A stretch of 64,000 nt of DNA from Acidobacteriota bacterium (GCA_021794095.1 JAJYRN010000001.1:186001-250000), one strand, 5' to 3'; shown: positions 1-8,546, counted from the first letter of the stretch. Notes: generated by a model from the letters alone, not told the origin. Translations and numbers: made by a program.

Positions 1-351
1 GTTGACGAGCGGGACGACCGCGCAGCAGTTCGCGATGCAGGCGATCAACCCGATGGTGTAGCCCGCGTCGTCCACCTGCGCGCCATGCTCCTCCGCCCAC
101 CCTTTGATGGAGTCGGAGACGTTCTTCACGACGAAGAAGTGCCAGACCAGGTTGAAGAGCGGAATGAGCATCAACCAGACCATCGCCGGCTGCATCTTCT
201 GATGGCTAGGGCCCGCGAGGGTCAGGGCCTTCTGCATCGTCAGGATGTAGAAGATTCCGATGACGAAGGTAATGGCGAAGATGACCAGGAAAAAAATCAG
301 GCAGCCCCCGCCAAGCATGGCTGCAAAAGGACCGAGATCGGATTGAGGCAT
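1..351 (-). CDS. Small multi-pass membrane protein, 3' end cut by the window
   Basis: The frame opens with ATG at 351 behind an AGGAGGT ribosome site five bases away and runs off the left edge after 117 codons. The product begins MPQSDLGPFAAM. It has a hydrophobic segment at about residues 18-38, a second at about 60-75, and a third beginning near residue 100 that contains two adjacent cysteines. Between the second and third lies a charged stretch with KNVSDSIKGWAEEHG. No enzymatic motif is visible. It resembles unnamed small inner-membrane proteins of acidobacteria and planctomycetes, but I do not recognise a named family. The true length is unknown because the gene is truncated here. Confidence 0.75.
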   Translation of the reverse strand, partial: MPQSDLGPFAAMLGGGCLIFFLVIFAITFVIGIFYILTMQKALTLAGPSHQKMQPAMVWLMLIPLFNLVWHFFVVKNVSDSIKGWAEEHGAQVDDAGYTIGLIACIANCCAVVPLVN

Positions 352-504
352 GGTACCTCCTGGAAATGGGCAAGCCCGGGGTCAGGGGCAAACCGGACAA
401 AGAAATGGAAGGTGTATCGTCCTCCGAGGGTAGAGTCACTCCCTTCGGGGCACAAGGCGTTGGCGGCTCTTCACACCGGCCGCGGCAGCATGGGCTCCCC
501 CGTG

Positions 505-2127
505 CTACCCGTGTACGGCCGTCGGCATATCCGGTGTCCACACCACTTCGAAGGGGCTCACCGGGTGTTCGATGTTCTTGAGGGACACGGCTTCCAGGGG
601 ACGGAGACGTGCGGGATCCATCCACTCGGCCGTGCGGGGCCCGATGACGACCTGGCCGGGCTTGGCCACACCGCTTTCCAGCCGTGAGGCCAGGTTCACG
701 GTGCTGCCCATGACCGTGTAGTCCATGCGCTTCTCGCAGCCGATGTCGCCGGCGAAGGCCTCACCGCTGTTGATGCCGATGCGCATCCGGAGTTCGGGGT
801 AGCCCTCGGGGCGGGCGGCGTTCAGCGTGGCCAAGGTTTCCTGCATGGCCATGGCCGCCTCTACCGCGTGGAGGGCGTGGTCAGGATCAGGGTTCGGCGC
901 GCCGAAGAAGGCCATGATGGCGTCGCCGATGTACTTGTCGAGCGTTCCGCCCCGGGCGAAGATCTGATCCGTCAGCGCCTCGAAGGTGCGGTTGAGGATG
1001 CCCGCCAGCCGGAGCGGTTCCAGGCCCTCGCTCATGCGGGTGAAGCCGGAGATATCGGCGAAAAGCACGCTGATCTCGCAGCGCTGGGCCTGGAGGGCCG
1101 GGGCTTCCTTGTTCTGGCTGGACTTGAGGATCTGGTTCACCACCTGGGGGCTGTGGTACCGTTCCAGCCGCTGGCGGAATTTGGCTTCCCGCTCGCGCTG
1201 GATGCCCACGGCGGCAAAATTCGCCATGGCGGAAAGCAGATGTTCATCCTCCCGCTTGAAGCCGCCCTTGTTGAGGCTGGTCTCCAGGTAGATCACGCCC
1301 AGGGCCTGGTCCTCCACGATGAGCGGGGCGCACAGGGCGGAGGTGATGCCGTGGATCTTGATGCTCTCGCCCGCGCTGAACCTTGGATCCATGCGGGCAT
1401 CTGTGGTGAGGATGGCCACGCGGTCGGTCATGGCCGTGCGGGCGATGGTGCGGCTGATGGGGTTGCTGTGGATCCCGGGCTGCTCCTCCCAGACCAGTTC
1501 GGGCACCAGTTCCCCAGCGGCGTCTTTCAGCAGGATGAAGCCGCGCTGGCAGGGAATCTGGGCTGTCACCAGGCCCATCACCGAATCCAGCAGCTCGCTC
1601 AGGCCCGCGGCGCGCAGCAGGGTGCCCGCCATGCTGGCCAGGCGCTGGAACAGGCTGAGCGCATCCGAAGCCACGTGCTGGCCGCTGGCCTGGGCCAGCA
1701 TCTCATTGAGGCTGGCATGGGGCATCAGGATCGAGCCGGAGGCATCGAAGGCGCGCTCCTCCAGGGAAATACGAGAGGAGGATCCGCGGGGCGCCAGGGC
1801 CTGGTTCAGGCCCGTCACCGTGGGCGCCGCGGAGGCGTCACCGCTTTCAGGCACCCAGGTCACCAGGGCCTCGCCCAACAGCACCGCATCGCCCATCCGA
1901 AGCCGGACGGGCGCCGTGATCGGGCTGCCGTTCAGGCTGGTCCCGTTCAGCGACTTGAGATCCTCGATGAACGGGACCCCCTCCTTCAGGAAGATCCGCG
2001 CATGGAGGCGGCTCACGGCGTTGGTCTGGAGACGAAGGGTGGCCTGGTCCCCCCGGCCGAGGGTGATCCCCTCCTCCGTGAGCTCGACGGGATGCAGGGC
2101 GCCATCAACCTGAAGGGTGAGTTTCAT
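505..2127 (-). CDS. FHA-GAF-class III nucleotide cyclase
   Basis: A cytoplasmic signalling protein of 540 residues. Residues 1-92 form a forkhead-associated domain with a GRG turn, an SRLHARI core and an SLNGTSLNG loop, which would bind phosphothreonine. A GAF domain follows at about 165-320. The C-terminus from about 350 is a class III cyclase with the metal aspartates in FADISGFT and IGDAIMAFFG, the purine-selecting lysine in LDKYIGDA, the DYTVMG stretch, and the transition-state pair in VNLASRLES. All catalytic positions are filled, so it should make cAMP rather than be a dead copy. The frame stays open upstream to 2310, but the FHA fold begins at the ATG at 2127, so I chose that start although the ribosome site is weak. 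FHA plus GAF suggests activation by a Ser/Thr kinase and a small ligand. Confidence 0.88.
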   Translation of the reverse strand: MKLTLQVDGALHPVELTEEGITLGRGDQATLRLQTNAVSRLHARIFLKEGVPFIEDLKSLNGTSLNGSPITAPVRLRMGDAVLLGEALVTWVPESGDASAAPTVTGLNQALAPRGSSSRISLEERAFDASGSILMPHASLNEMLAQASGQHVASDALSLFQRLASMAGTLLRAAGLSELLDSVMGLVTAQIPCQRGFILLKDAAGELVPELVWEEQPGIHSNPISRTIARTAMTDRVAILTTDARMDPRFSAGESIKIHGITSALCAPLIVEDQALGVIYLETSLNKGGFKREDEHLLSAMANFAAVGIQREREAKFRQRLERYHSPQVVNQILKSSQNKEAPALQAQRCEISVLFADISGFTRMSEGLEPLRLAGILNRTFEALTDQIFARGGTLDKYIGDAIMAFFGAPNPDPDHALHAVEAAMAMQETLATLNAARPEGYPELRMRIGINSGEAFAGDIGCEKRMDYTVMGSTVNLASRLESGVAKPGQVVIGPRTAEWMDPARLRPLEAVSLKNIEHPVSPFEVVWTPDMPTAVHG

Positions 2128-2168
2128 GGCCGGTCCAGAGGGGGAGATCGAGTCTATCACCGCTGACG

Positions 2169-2622
2169 TTAGGAGCTGGAACGGGATAATCGTTGCCATC
2201 GTTGACGCCCAGCCGCGATGCATCCGCAGATATCCGTTCGTCTCGCGTATCGCCGCAGGCGATACCGAGAAGGAAGGGCCCGCAGGGCCATGTGGTTCAT
2301 GGTTCACCATCTGCGAAGCGGATAGGGCCGCATCGGCACAGCCGATGGCGGGGGCGGAGCCCCGAGGGCCGAAGGCCCGAGCCAGGGGCCCTGACGCCGC
2401 GGGGCGCGCGGATGGGCGTCAACCCTCCGGGCGCGGGGTGGCGGGGAGGCTCCGACTCCGCGAGCTTGCGAGCGGGAGCCCCGCACAGCGGGGCGTCAGG
2501 CGGAGGGCGATCCTACGTCGGCTTCGGTTCACGGAGTCCCGCTCCGCTGGAACCTCAGCCTCCTTGACTCGCTTGCCCGGCACCCCGCGCGATGGCATTG
2601 CTTATTTCGTTCCAGCTCCTTA
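2169..2622. repeat. Hairpin-rich, MITE-like element with 33-bp inverted ends
   Basis: This fills most of the 547-base gap between the cyclase and rimO. Its ends, 2169-2201 and 2590-2622, are inverted copies matching at 27 of 33 positions and sharing AGGAGCTGGAACG. The interior is a chain of short perfect palindromes, mostly with three-base loops: 2241-2270 (loop gca), 2277-2289 (gca), 2331-2347 (aca), 2351-2363 (gga), 2366-2378 (gaa) and 2478-2494 (aca). Frames crossing it have no ribosome site and no family resemblance. There is no transposase and I found no clear target duplication. One end recurs alone at 55353-55380. It is best read as a non-autonomous mobile or REP-like element, or as a structured RNA. 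Confidence 0.65.
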
Positions 2623-2674
2623 GCGGCCGCCGGCGGTAATCTATGAGGTTCACCCGGCCGGGTGCGGAGGTCCG

Positions 2675-4054
2675 TTGACGAAGGTTGGATTCATGTCCCT
2701 GGGCTGCCCCAAGAACCTCGTGGATTCCGAGGTCATGCTGGGGCACCTGCGCCTGAAGGGCTACCAGATCACGCCGGTCCTCGAGGACGCCCAGGTGCTG
2801 GTGGTGAATACCTGCGGCTTCATTGACGCCGCGAAGCGGGAGAGCGTGGAGGCCATCCTCCAGGCCGCCGCGATGAAGCAGCAGGGCGCCTGCGAGAAGC
2901 TCATCGTGGCCGGTTGCCTGGTGGAGCGCTACCGGGACGAGCTGATGGCCGAGATGCCCGAGATTGACGCCTGCCTGGGCACCCGCGATATCGAGCAGAT
3001 CGCCGAGGTCATCGGCGCCGGCGCCGCCTTCGAGCTGAATCCCAACCCGGACTACCTCTATACCGAGGCCAGCCCCCGGATGCTCACCACCCCCAAGGCC
3101 AGCGCCTACCTGAAGATCAGCGAAGGCTGCGACCACGCCTGCGCCTTCTGCGTGATCCCGCGCTTGCGGGGCGGCCAGCGCAGCCGGAGCGTCGAAAGTG
3201 TCGTCGCCGAAGCCCGCAACCTCGTGGCCCAGGGGGTGCTGGAGATCAGCCTCGTGGCGCAGGACACCACGGATTATGGGCGCGATTTCGGCGATCCAGA
3301 TGCCCTTGAAAAGCTGGTGCGGGCCCTGGGGAAGGTGGCGGGCCTGCGCTGGTTCCGCATCCACTACGCCTATCCGAATCGCCTGACGGACGGCCTGCTC
3401 CACGCCCTGGCCGAGACGCCGAACTGCACGCGGTACCTCGACATGCCCCTCCAGCACGCCGACGCCAGCCTGCTCAAGGCCATGGCTCGGGGCGGCAGCC
3501 GCGCCCAGTTCCTGAAACTGCTGGAGAAGGTGCGCCGCATCGTGCCGGGCATCGCACTCCGGTCCAACTTCATCGTGGGCTTCCCCGGCGAGGATGAGGC
3601 CGCCTTCGCAGAACTGAAAGCCTTCGTGCAGGAGGCCCGCTTCGACCACGTGGGGATCTTCACCTACAGCCCCGAGGAGGGCACCTCCGCCTACGCCCTG
3701 GGCGATCCCGTGCCGCAGCGCACGAAAGAGGCCCGCAAGCGGCGCCTCCTGGAACTCCAGCAGAAAATCGCCCGCGCGAAGAACCAGGCCTTTGTGGGCC
3801 GCACGATTGACGTGCTGGTGGAAGGCGCCCACGAGGAGACGGATCTCATCGTGAAGGGCCGCCACCAGGGCCAGGCCCCGGACATTGATGGCAACGTCCT
3901 CCTCGTGGATGGAACGCCGCAGGTGAACACGATCCAGCAGGTGCGCATCGTGAAAGCCCACGCCTACGACCTCATCGGCGAAGTCGAAGCGGGCGGCCTG
4001 GAATCCAGTACCGCAGCCTACGAAGCGGCCGTGCGAGCCCGCTCCGGCATCTAG
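2675..4054 (+). CDS. rimO: Ribosomal protein S12 methylthiotransferase RimO
   Basis: A radical-SAM enzyme that adds a methylthio group to the conserved aspartate of ribosomal protein S12. The 459-residue length is normal for RimO. The N-terminal domain carries the three auxiliary-cluster cysteines (SLGCPKN, NTCGF, AGCLVERY). The radical-SAM CxxxCxxC sits near residue 150 in CDHACAFCVIP, and a TRAM domain occupies the last 70 or so residues. SLGCPKN followed by LVDSE fits RimO rather than MiaB. The start is TTG at 2675, five bases after GCGGAGG; no upstream ATG fits. Its TAG overlaps the stop of the convergent membrane protein gene within a single ctag. Confidence 0.96.
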   Translation: MTKVGFMSLGCPKNLVDSEVMLGHLRLKGYQITPVLEDAQVLVVNTCGFIDAAKRESVEAILQAAAMKQQGACEKLIVAGCLVERYRDELMAEMPEIDACLGTRDIEQIAEVIGAGAAFELNPNPDYLYTEASPRMLTTPKASAYLKISEGCDHACAFCVIPRLRGGQRSRSVESVVAEARNLVAQGVLEISLVAQDTTDYGRDFGDPDALEKLVRALGKVAGLRWFRIHYAYPNRLTDGLLHALAETPNCTRYLDMPLQHADASLLKAMARGGSRAQFLKLLEKVRRIVPGIALRSNFIVGFPGEDEAAFAELKAFVQEARFDHVGIFTYSPEEGTSAYALGDPVPQRTKEARKRRLLELQQKIARAKNQAFVGRTIDVLVEGAHEETDLIVKGRHQGQAPDIDGNVLLVDGTPQVNTIQQVRIVKAHAYDLIGEVEAGGLESSTAAYEAAVRARSGI

Positions 4055-4623
4055 GCACCAGACTCCCGCATCCTCCGGGCGCAGTCCGGGCAGATGCCGT
4101 GGGTCGTGGTGGCATGGGTGTGGCTGGCCAGGAAGACCTCCATGGGCTGCCAGTGCCCGTCCTCATCCCGGATGGCGTGGCACCAGGCGCAGACCGCGAG
4201 GTAGCCCTTGAGTTCCTTGACTTCCGCCAGGGCGGATTCCAGGCGGCCCGCCAGGGCCCGCTGCGTCCGCAGGCCTTGGCTCAGGCCGCCCACGGCCCAG
4301 GCGGCCACGAGATAGGTTCCCTCATGGTTGAGGACCGTCCAGACCCGGTAGAACTCACGGCTGAAGGGCTGGCCGGAGGTGCGGTCCACGATGTAGAAAG
4401 CCAGGCCGGACAGGAGGGCCATGGCCACGCCTTCGTGGATGCCGCGGTTCCAGGCAATCCAGAGGACCGGCAGCATGTAGAAGGCGGTGAAGCCCAGTTC
4501 CCAGGGCGTGCACACATCCACCCAGATCAGCACCCCGAGGAACAGCAGGGCCGCCAGCCACACGGCCAGGGGACGGGTCCAGAGGAGGGCCCGCGCCTCC
4601 ATGCCACGGTCTGCTGCATCCAT
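4051..4623 (-). CDS. Membrane protein with C-terminal Cys4His2 module
   Basis: A 190-residue protein. Residues 15-115 are largely hydrophobic, giving perhaps four membrane segments. A helix of about 25 residues follows, then a compact metal-binding-like tail: C145, C148, H168, H175, C178 and C181, with the signature CxxCxxIRD before the histidines. The same tail, with identical spacing, ends the much larger sensor at 34001-35872. No catalytic domain is present. The ATG at 4623 follows GTGAGGGG. I infer a membrane-anchored sensor or adaptor that acts through the cysteine-rich tail; metal binding is predicted only from residue spacing. Confidence 0.82.
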   Translation of the reverse strand: MDAADRGMEARALLWTRPLAVWLAALLFLGVLIWVDVCTPWELGFTAFYMLPVLWIAWNRGIHEGVAMALLSGLAFYIVDRTSGQPFSREFYRVWTVLNHEGTYLVAAWAVGGLSQGLRTQRALAGRLESALAEVKELKGYLAVCAWCHAIRDEDGHWQPMEVFLASHTHATTTHGICPDCARRMRESGA

Positions 4624-4686
4624 GGGAACCCCTCACCCAGGGATGTCCCGTTCGATCGAGAGGTGCCCGCGGGGTACACTGCCCGG

Positions 4687-5355
4687 ATGCTGGAACTCCG
4701 CGCCATCACCCGCGCCTATGAACTCGGCGGCGAGCGCGCCGGCGTGTTCGGCGTCTCGCTGGAGGTGCCCCAGGGCTGTCTGGCCGTGATCGCGGGGCCC
4801 TCGGGCTCGGGCAAGACCACCCTGCTCCAGGTGGCGGGCCTGCTGGATCCACCGGATGAAGGGGAAGTCTGGCTCGAAGGCGAGCCCGTCTCGCGGCTGC
4901 CGGAACGCGCCCGCTGTGACCTCCGGCTCCGGCGGCTGGGGTTCGTGTTCCAGGCCTTCAACCTCGTACCGGTGCTGTCGGCGTTGGAGAACGTGATGCT
5001 CCCCCTGCACCTCCAGGGTTTCCCACCGGCGGCGGCCCGGATCCGGGCCACCGCCATCCTGGAGCGCGTCGGCCTCGCGGACCGCAGGAACCACCGCCCG
5101 GGCCAGCTCAGCGGCGGCCAGCAGCAGCGGGTGGCCATCGCCCGGGCCTTGGCCCCCGATCCCGCCCTGGTGCTGGCGGACGAACCCACCGCCAACCTGG
5201 ACCACGCCCACGGCGGCCCGTTGATGGAGCTGATGTCCGAGCTGGCCCGGGAGCGCGGCACCGCCTTCCTCGTGGCCAGCCACGATCCCGCCGTCATCGC
5301 CCAGGCCCACCGCGTCTTCCGCCTCGTGGATGGACAGAGGGTGGACACGGCATGA
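4687..5355 (+). CDS. ABC transporter ATP-binding protein, LolD/MacB type
   Basis: A 222-residue ATPase of the family that powers FtsX-like permeases. It has a Walker A (GPSGSGKTTLLQ), a Q-loop (VFQAFNLVPVLSALENV), a signature (LSGGQQQRVAIARAL) and a Walker B (LVLADEPTANLD). The start at 4687 gives the usual MLELRAITRAYE opening; the open frame further upstream is antisense to the neighbouring gene. The permease gene follows after a 124-base gap that contains a palindromic repeat, so the two probably form one transporter. Substrate could be a lipoprotein, a peptide or a drug; nothing in the ATPase decides. Confidence 0.93.
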   Translation: MLELRAITRAYELGGERAGVFGVSLEVPQGCLAVIAGPSGSGKTTLLQVAGLLDPPDEGEVWLEGEPVSRLPERARCDLRLRRLGFVFQAFNLVPVLSALENVMLPLHLQGFPPAAARIRATAILERVGLADRRNHRPGQLSGGQQQRVAIARALAPDPALVLADEPTANLDHAHGGPLMELMSELARERGTAFLVASHDPAVIAQAHRVFRLVDGQRVDTA

Positions 5356-5366
5356 GGGGAAAAATG

Positions 5367-5450
5367 GAACACAGAGGACACAGAGAACCGCAGAGCACAC
5401 AGAGGACGTTCCTCTGTGCCCCCTGTGGGGGATCTGCGTCCCCTGCGTTC
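5367..5450. repeat. Long imperfect palindrome, CACAGAG type
   Basis: The gap between the ATPase and its permease holds two arms of about 40 bases, 5367-5406 and 5410-5450. They are largely reverse complements, both built from CACAGAGGA-like units with an almost zero loop. It would form one long imperfect hairpin in the ABC-permease transcript. Similar GA-rich palindromes scatter between genes in many bacteria. Its position inside an operon suggests an mRNA stability or attenuation effect, but that is inference. Confidence 0.7.
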
Positions 5451-5479
5451 CCGCTTTTCACTCGGCCGGTGGTGTTCGG

Positions 5480-6724
5480 ATGATCCTCGCCCGCCTGGCC
5501 CTCCGCAACCTGCTGCGCCAGCGGCGGCGCACGGCCCTCACGCTGATGGTGGTGGTGGCGGGCTTCGTGGCCCTCAGCCTCGCGGGCGGCTTCATGGCCC
5601 AGACATTCAAAGGGCTGGCCGATGGCGCCATCCGGGGGGGACTGGGCGACCTGCAGGTGCTGCCCCCCGGCCACCGGGACGGAGATGAGCGCCAGAGCCT
5701 GGAACGGTCCCTTCCCGACGGCGAAGCGCTGGCCGCGCAGCTGCGCCGCGATCCGGCCGTGGCGGAGGTGCTGCCTCGCACCCAGTTCATGGGGCTCATT
5801 TCCAGCGGCCCGCAGAGCGTGGCCTTCCTGGGCACCGCGGTGGATCCCCTCCGCGAACCCCGCTTCATGGCCTGCCTGGACGCCCTGAAGGATGGCGCCA
5901 AGGCGCCGGGCGGCGCGGGTTCCCGCTGGCTCTCGGCGGATCCCGACGCCCGCGAAGTGATCCTCGGCACGGGGCTCGCCCGGGCCCTGGGGGCCTCCGT
6001 CGGCAGTTCCCTCACCCTGATGTCCACCACGAAGGCCGGCGCCCTCAATGGCGTGGATGTGGAGGTGGTGGGCCTCCAGGATCTCGGGCTGAAGGAACTC
6101 AACGACCGGAGCCTCACCGTCAGCCTCGCCACCGCCGGCCAACTGCTGGAGGCGGGCCCTGCCCGGTCGGCCCTGTCCATCGTGCTGCGCCATCCCGGCG
6201 CCGCGGCGCAGGAGGCCGTCCGCCTCCAGGCCCTGCTCCCCGGTACCCGGGTCCGGCCCTGGTACGAGCTGGCCACGTTCTACCGGCAGGTGAAGCTGCT
6301 CTACACCGCCATCTTCGGTTTCATGGGCCTGGTGCTTTTCCTGGTGGTGCTGCTGGCCACCGTGAATACCCTCCTCATGTCCGTCCTGGAGCGCATCCGC
6401 GAATTCGGCGTCCTGAGGGCCCTCGGCCTGCAGTCGAGACAATTGCTGTCGCTTCTGCAATGGGAAGGGGCCTTCCTGGGCCTGCTCGGGAGTGGCCTCG
6501 GGCTGGCCGCCACCCTCCTGCTCCGGGCCGGCCTCAACGCCCTGCACCTGCGAATGCCCGCGCCGCCCGGCACCAGCCACGGTTACGAACTGGACATCCA
6601 CTTCGTGCCTCTGGTCTATGTCGCCGTCGCCCTGGGGTTGCAGGCGACGATCCAGCTCAGCGCCCTTTTCCCGGGCCTGAAGGCGGCGCGCCTGCGGATC
6701 GTGGAGGCCCTGCGGCATGTCTGA
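5480..6724 (+). CDS. FtsX-like ABC transporter permease
   Basis: A 414-residue inner-membrane permease. It opens MILARLALRNLLRQRRRTAL, the usual short cytoplasmic start of FtsX/MacB permeases, with the first membrane helix at about residues 22-42. A large periplasmic domain of about 230 residues follows. Three more helices lie in the C-terminal third, with FGVLRALGLQSRQLLSLL at the coupling region. It pairs with the ATPase just upstream. An ATG at 5480 is preferred over the open frame from 5330, whose extra residues are encoded by the palindromic repeat. The ribosome site is weak. Confidence 0.92.
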   Translation: MILARLALRNLLRQRRRTALTLMVVVAGFVALSLAGGFMAQTFKGLADGAIRGGLGDLQVLPPGHRDGDERQSLERSLPDGEALAAQLRRDPAVAEVLPRTQFMGLISSGPQSVAFLGTAVDPLREPRFMACLDALKDGAKAPGGAGSRWLSADPDAREVILGTGLARALGASVGSSLTLMSTTKAGALNGVDVEVVGLQDLGLKELNDRSLTVSLATAGQLLEAGPARSALSIVLRHPGAAAQEAVRLQALLPGTRVRPWYELATFYRQVKLLYTAIFGFMGLVLFLVVLLATVNTLLMSVLERIREFGVLRALGLQSRQLLSLLQWEGAFLGLLGSGLGLAATLLLRAGLNALHLRMPAPPGTSHGYELDIHFVPLVYVAVALGLQATIQLSALFPGLKAARLRIVEALRHV

Positions 6725-6738
6725 GGTAGGCTGGGGAG

Positions 6739-7407
6739 ATGCTTCGCTCCACCATCGCCGCTCTGGCCCTGCTCTTCCTGGCCCTTCCGCTGCGCGCGGA
6801 TGGGCTGGAGTTCGCTCTGGGATTGGGAATCCTGCCCACCACGCAGGGCGGTCCCGCCTACCCGGACGGTGATCCTGCCACCGCCCTGCAGCTGCGCATC
6901 GGCTGGGACCACTCCCCCTCCTACCTGTGCATGACCCAGTGGCAGGTCCAGGCCCAGTCAGGCTCCAACGCCGACCTCCGGTTCGTGACCACCGGGCTCG
7001 GCCTCCAGCAGAGCTGGTGGTCCCGGAATCACGGCTTCGAAGGCGCCCTCGGCACAGAGTTACGGGTGGAGCGCTATGAGGGACGCTCCAGCCTAGCGGA
7101 AGGGCCTTCCCCCCTCGATGGGCAGGTGGCCTGGATGGTCCGGCCCTGGATTCGGGGGCAGATCGGCTTCCGGGGCATCCTCATCCCCTTCGGCTGGTCA
7201 TCCACGGACCTGCTGGCCGCCCTCACCCAGGGCGGACGGTACAGCCACCCCTTCACCCGCCTGGAGGTGGCCCTCCCGCTGTGGAACCAGGGTGGCACCG
7301 GCCTGGCGGGGGATCTGCTGCACAGGGCGCCACGCTACGAAATCTCCCTCCAGTTCGGCATGCGGTTCGGGTCCCGTCCCCCCTGGGCCGCTGCCGACGA
7401 GCCTTGA
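6739..7407 (+). CDS. Secreted or outer-membrane protein of unknown family
   Basis: A 222-residue protein with a signal peptide (MLRSTIAALALLFLALPLRADG). The mature part alternates polar and hydrophobic residues with many aromatic and glycine positions, as in small beta-barrels. It ends with a strand-like stretch (YEISLQFGMRFG) before a short tail. It starts 14 bases after the permease stop, in the same direction, so it may be the outer-membrane partner of the exporter. I do not recognise a named family. The preceding sequence GGGGAG abuts the ATG closely. Confidence 0.75.
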   Translation: MLRSTIAALALLFLALPLRADGLEFALGLGILPTTQGGPAYPDGDPATALQLRIGWDHSPSYLCMTQWQVQAQSGSNADLRFVTTGLGLQQSWWSRNHGFEGALGTELRVERYEGRSSLAEGPSPLDGQVAWMVRPWIRGQIGFRGILIPFGWSSTDLLAALTQGGRYSHPFTRLEVALPLWNQGGTGLAGDLLHRAPRYEISLQFGMRFGSRPPWAAADEP

Positions 7408-7412
7408 CCGCC

Positions 7413-7949
7413 ATGGCCGCCGCCCCGTCCCCTCCCGGCCCACCCGCCCCTCGCCTCGCCTGGTGGATCGCCACGGGCTTCGGCAGCGGCCGTCTGCGGC
7501 CCGCGCCAGGCACCTGGGGCAGCCTGGCGGCGCTGCTGGTCTGGGCCCTGGGAATGCACCTGCTCCGGGGGCATCCCGCAACCGCGCTGCTGGGCTGCGC
7601 GGCGCCGCTCCTGATGACCGGCCTCGGCATCTGGGCCTCGGACCGGGTGGTGATGGAGACAGGCCTGGGGGATCCGGCCTTCGTGGTGGCGGATGAATGG
7701 GCGGGCCAGTGGATTGCCCTCGTTCCCCTGCTCTTCACCGGCGCGCTCCAGACCCCGCGCTGGGCGTGGCACCTCGTCGTTCCGTTTCTCCTCTTCCGCC
7801 TTTTCGACATCTGGAAGCCGGGGCCGGTGGATGCGGCCCAGCGGCTGCCCGGCGGCTGGGGCGTGGTTCTGGACGATGTGGTGGCGGGCCTCTTCGCGGC
7901 CCTGCTCACCTGGCCTTTGGAGGTCGTCCTTCTCCATCGGCTCCATTGA
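7413..7949 (+). CDS. pgpA: Phosphatidylglycerophosphatase A
   Basis: A membrane enzyme that removes the phosphate from phosphatidylglycerophosphate to give phosphatidylglycerol. The 178-residue product has the PgpA landmarks: ATGFGSGRLRPAPGTWGS near the N-terminus, ADEWAGQWIAL in the middle, and FRLFDIWKPGPV followed by GVVLDDVVAGL, supplying the acidic catalytic residues. Four hydrophobic segments are evident. The ATG at 7413 is five bases after the upstream stop; a TTG overlapping that stop is an alternative. The close spacing suggests shared transcription with the exporter genes. Confidence 0.93.
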   Translation: MAAAPSPPGPPAPRLAWWIATGFGSGRLRPAPGTWGSLAALLVWALGMHLLRGHPATALLGCAAPLLMTGLGIWASDRVVMETGLGDPAFVVADEWAGQWIALVPLLFTGALQTPRWAWHLVVPFLLFRLFDIWKPGPVDAAQRLPGGWGVVLDDVVAGLFAALLTWPLEVVLLHRLH

Positions 7950-8005
7950 GGAGATGGCCGACGCGGGGAATGCGGTTCATGCTGCCCACACGCCCTGGAG
8001 TCCCC

Positions 8006-8437
8006 ATGCGCCCTCTGCTTCTCCTTCTGCTCGCCACGGGCCTGAGCGCCACGCAGCCCCAGGTTCACATCCTGTCCGCATCCGTCCTCCTCGGCCCGGG
8101 CCGCGCGCCGCGACCGGGTGATGCCCCCTTCCACCCGCAGCTGACGGTGGCGGTGGCGGTGGACGGGCTGCGGAAGGGCGACGTCCCGGCATTCGGCCTC
8201 TGGAACGAAGCGGAGACGAGGGCCGGGCACACCCGGCACCTGGTCCGGATCCGGGTTGCGGCCATGGCCCCCGATGGGCCTGGCCACTACCGCCTGCTCG
8301 CCGCGCCCGAGGGCGGAGCTGACGGCACGATCATCGTGCGGCTGTGGCTCCGGGGCCACTGGGGCCCCCGCGCCGAAGCGCCCCTCCAGCGCCACGCCCT
8401 GCCCGCCGCCCGTCCCGCTGGCGGCCAGGAGGCGTGA
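8006..8437 (+). CDS. Small exported protein, unknown function
   Basis: A 143-residue product that begins MRPLLLLLLATGLSA, a short signal peptide. It continues as a single small domain with beta-like stretches (QLTVAVAVDGL, HLVRIRVAAMAP, GTIIVRLWLRG). A GGAG ribosome site five bases upstream supports ATG 8006 over the earlier ATG at 7970. It follows pgpA by 56 bases and may be the last gene of that run. No motif assigns a function. Confidence 0.7.
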   Translation: MRPLLLLLLATGLSATQPQVHILSASVLLGPGRAPRPGDAPFHPQLTVAVAVDGLRKGDVPAFGLWNEAETRAGHTRHLVRIRVAAMAPDGPGHYRLLAAPEGGADGTIIVRLWLRGHWGPRAEAPLQRHALPAARPAGGQEA

Positions 8438-8458
8438 GCGCTGCCGGGCAGATGTGAT

Positions 8459-8542
8459 GTCCCGGCTTGGCCGGGACCTCACGTGGGGGTGCACGAGGGG
8501 GGACATCGCGGACCGAAGGGGCGCAGGCGGTCCCCCCTCGTG
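8459..8542. terminator. Paired hairpins between convergent genes
   Basis: Two strong palindromes fill the gap between the small exported protein and the helicase, which face each other. The first, 8459-8477, is a perfect 8-bp stem with loop ttg. The second joins 8492-8504 with 8530-8542, a 13-bp perfect stem around 25 bases. Neither has a long T run, so their role as a two-way transcription barrier is inferred from position. Confidence 0.55.
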
Positions 8543-8546
8543 GATT

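Noticed and set aside
2117-2623. Protein-coding frames through the hairpin-rich element
   Set aside because: Residues are set by the palindromes, no ribosome site precedes them, and no family is recognised.
2160-2630. A target-site duplication flanking the element
   Set aside because: The bases outside the inverted ends do not match each other over more than one or two positions.
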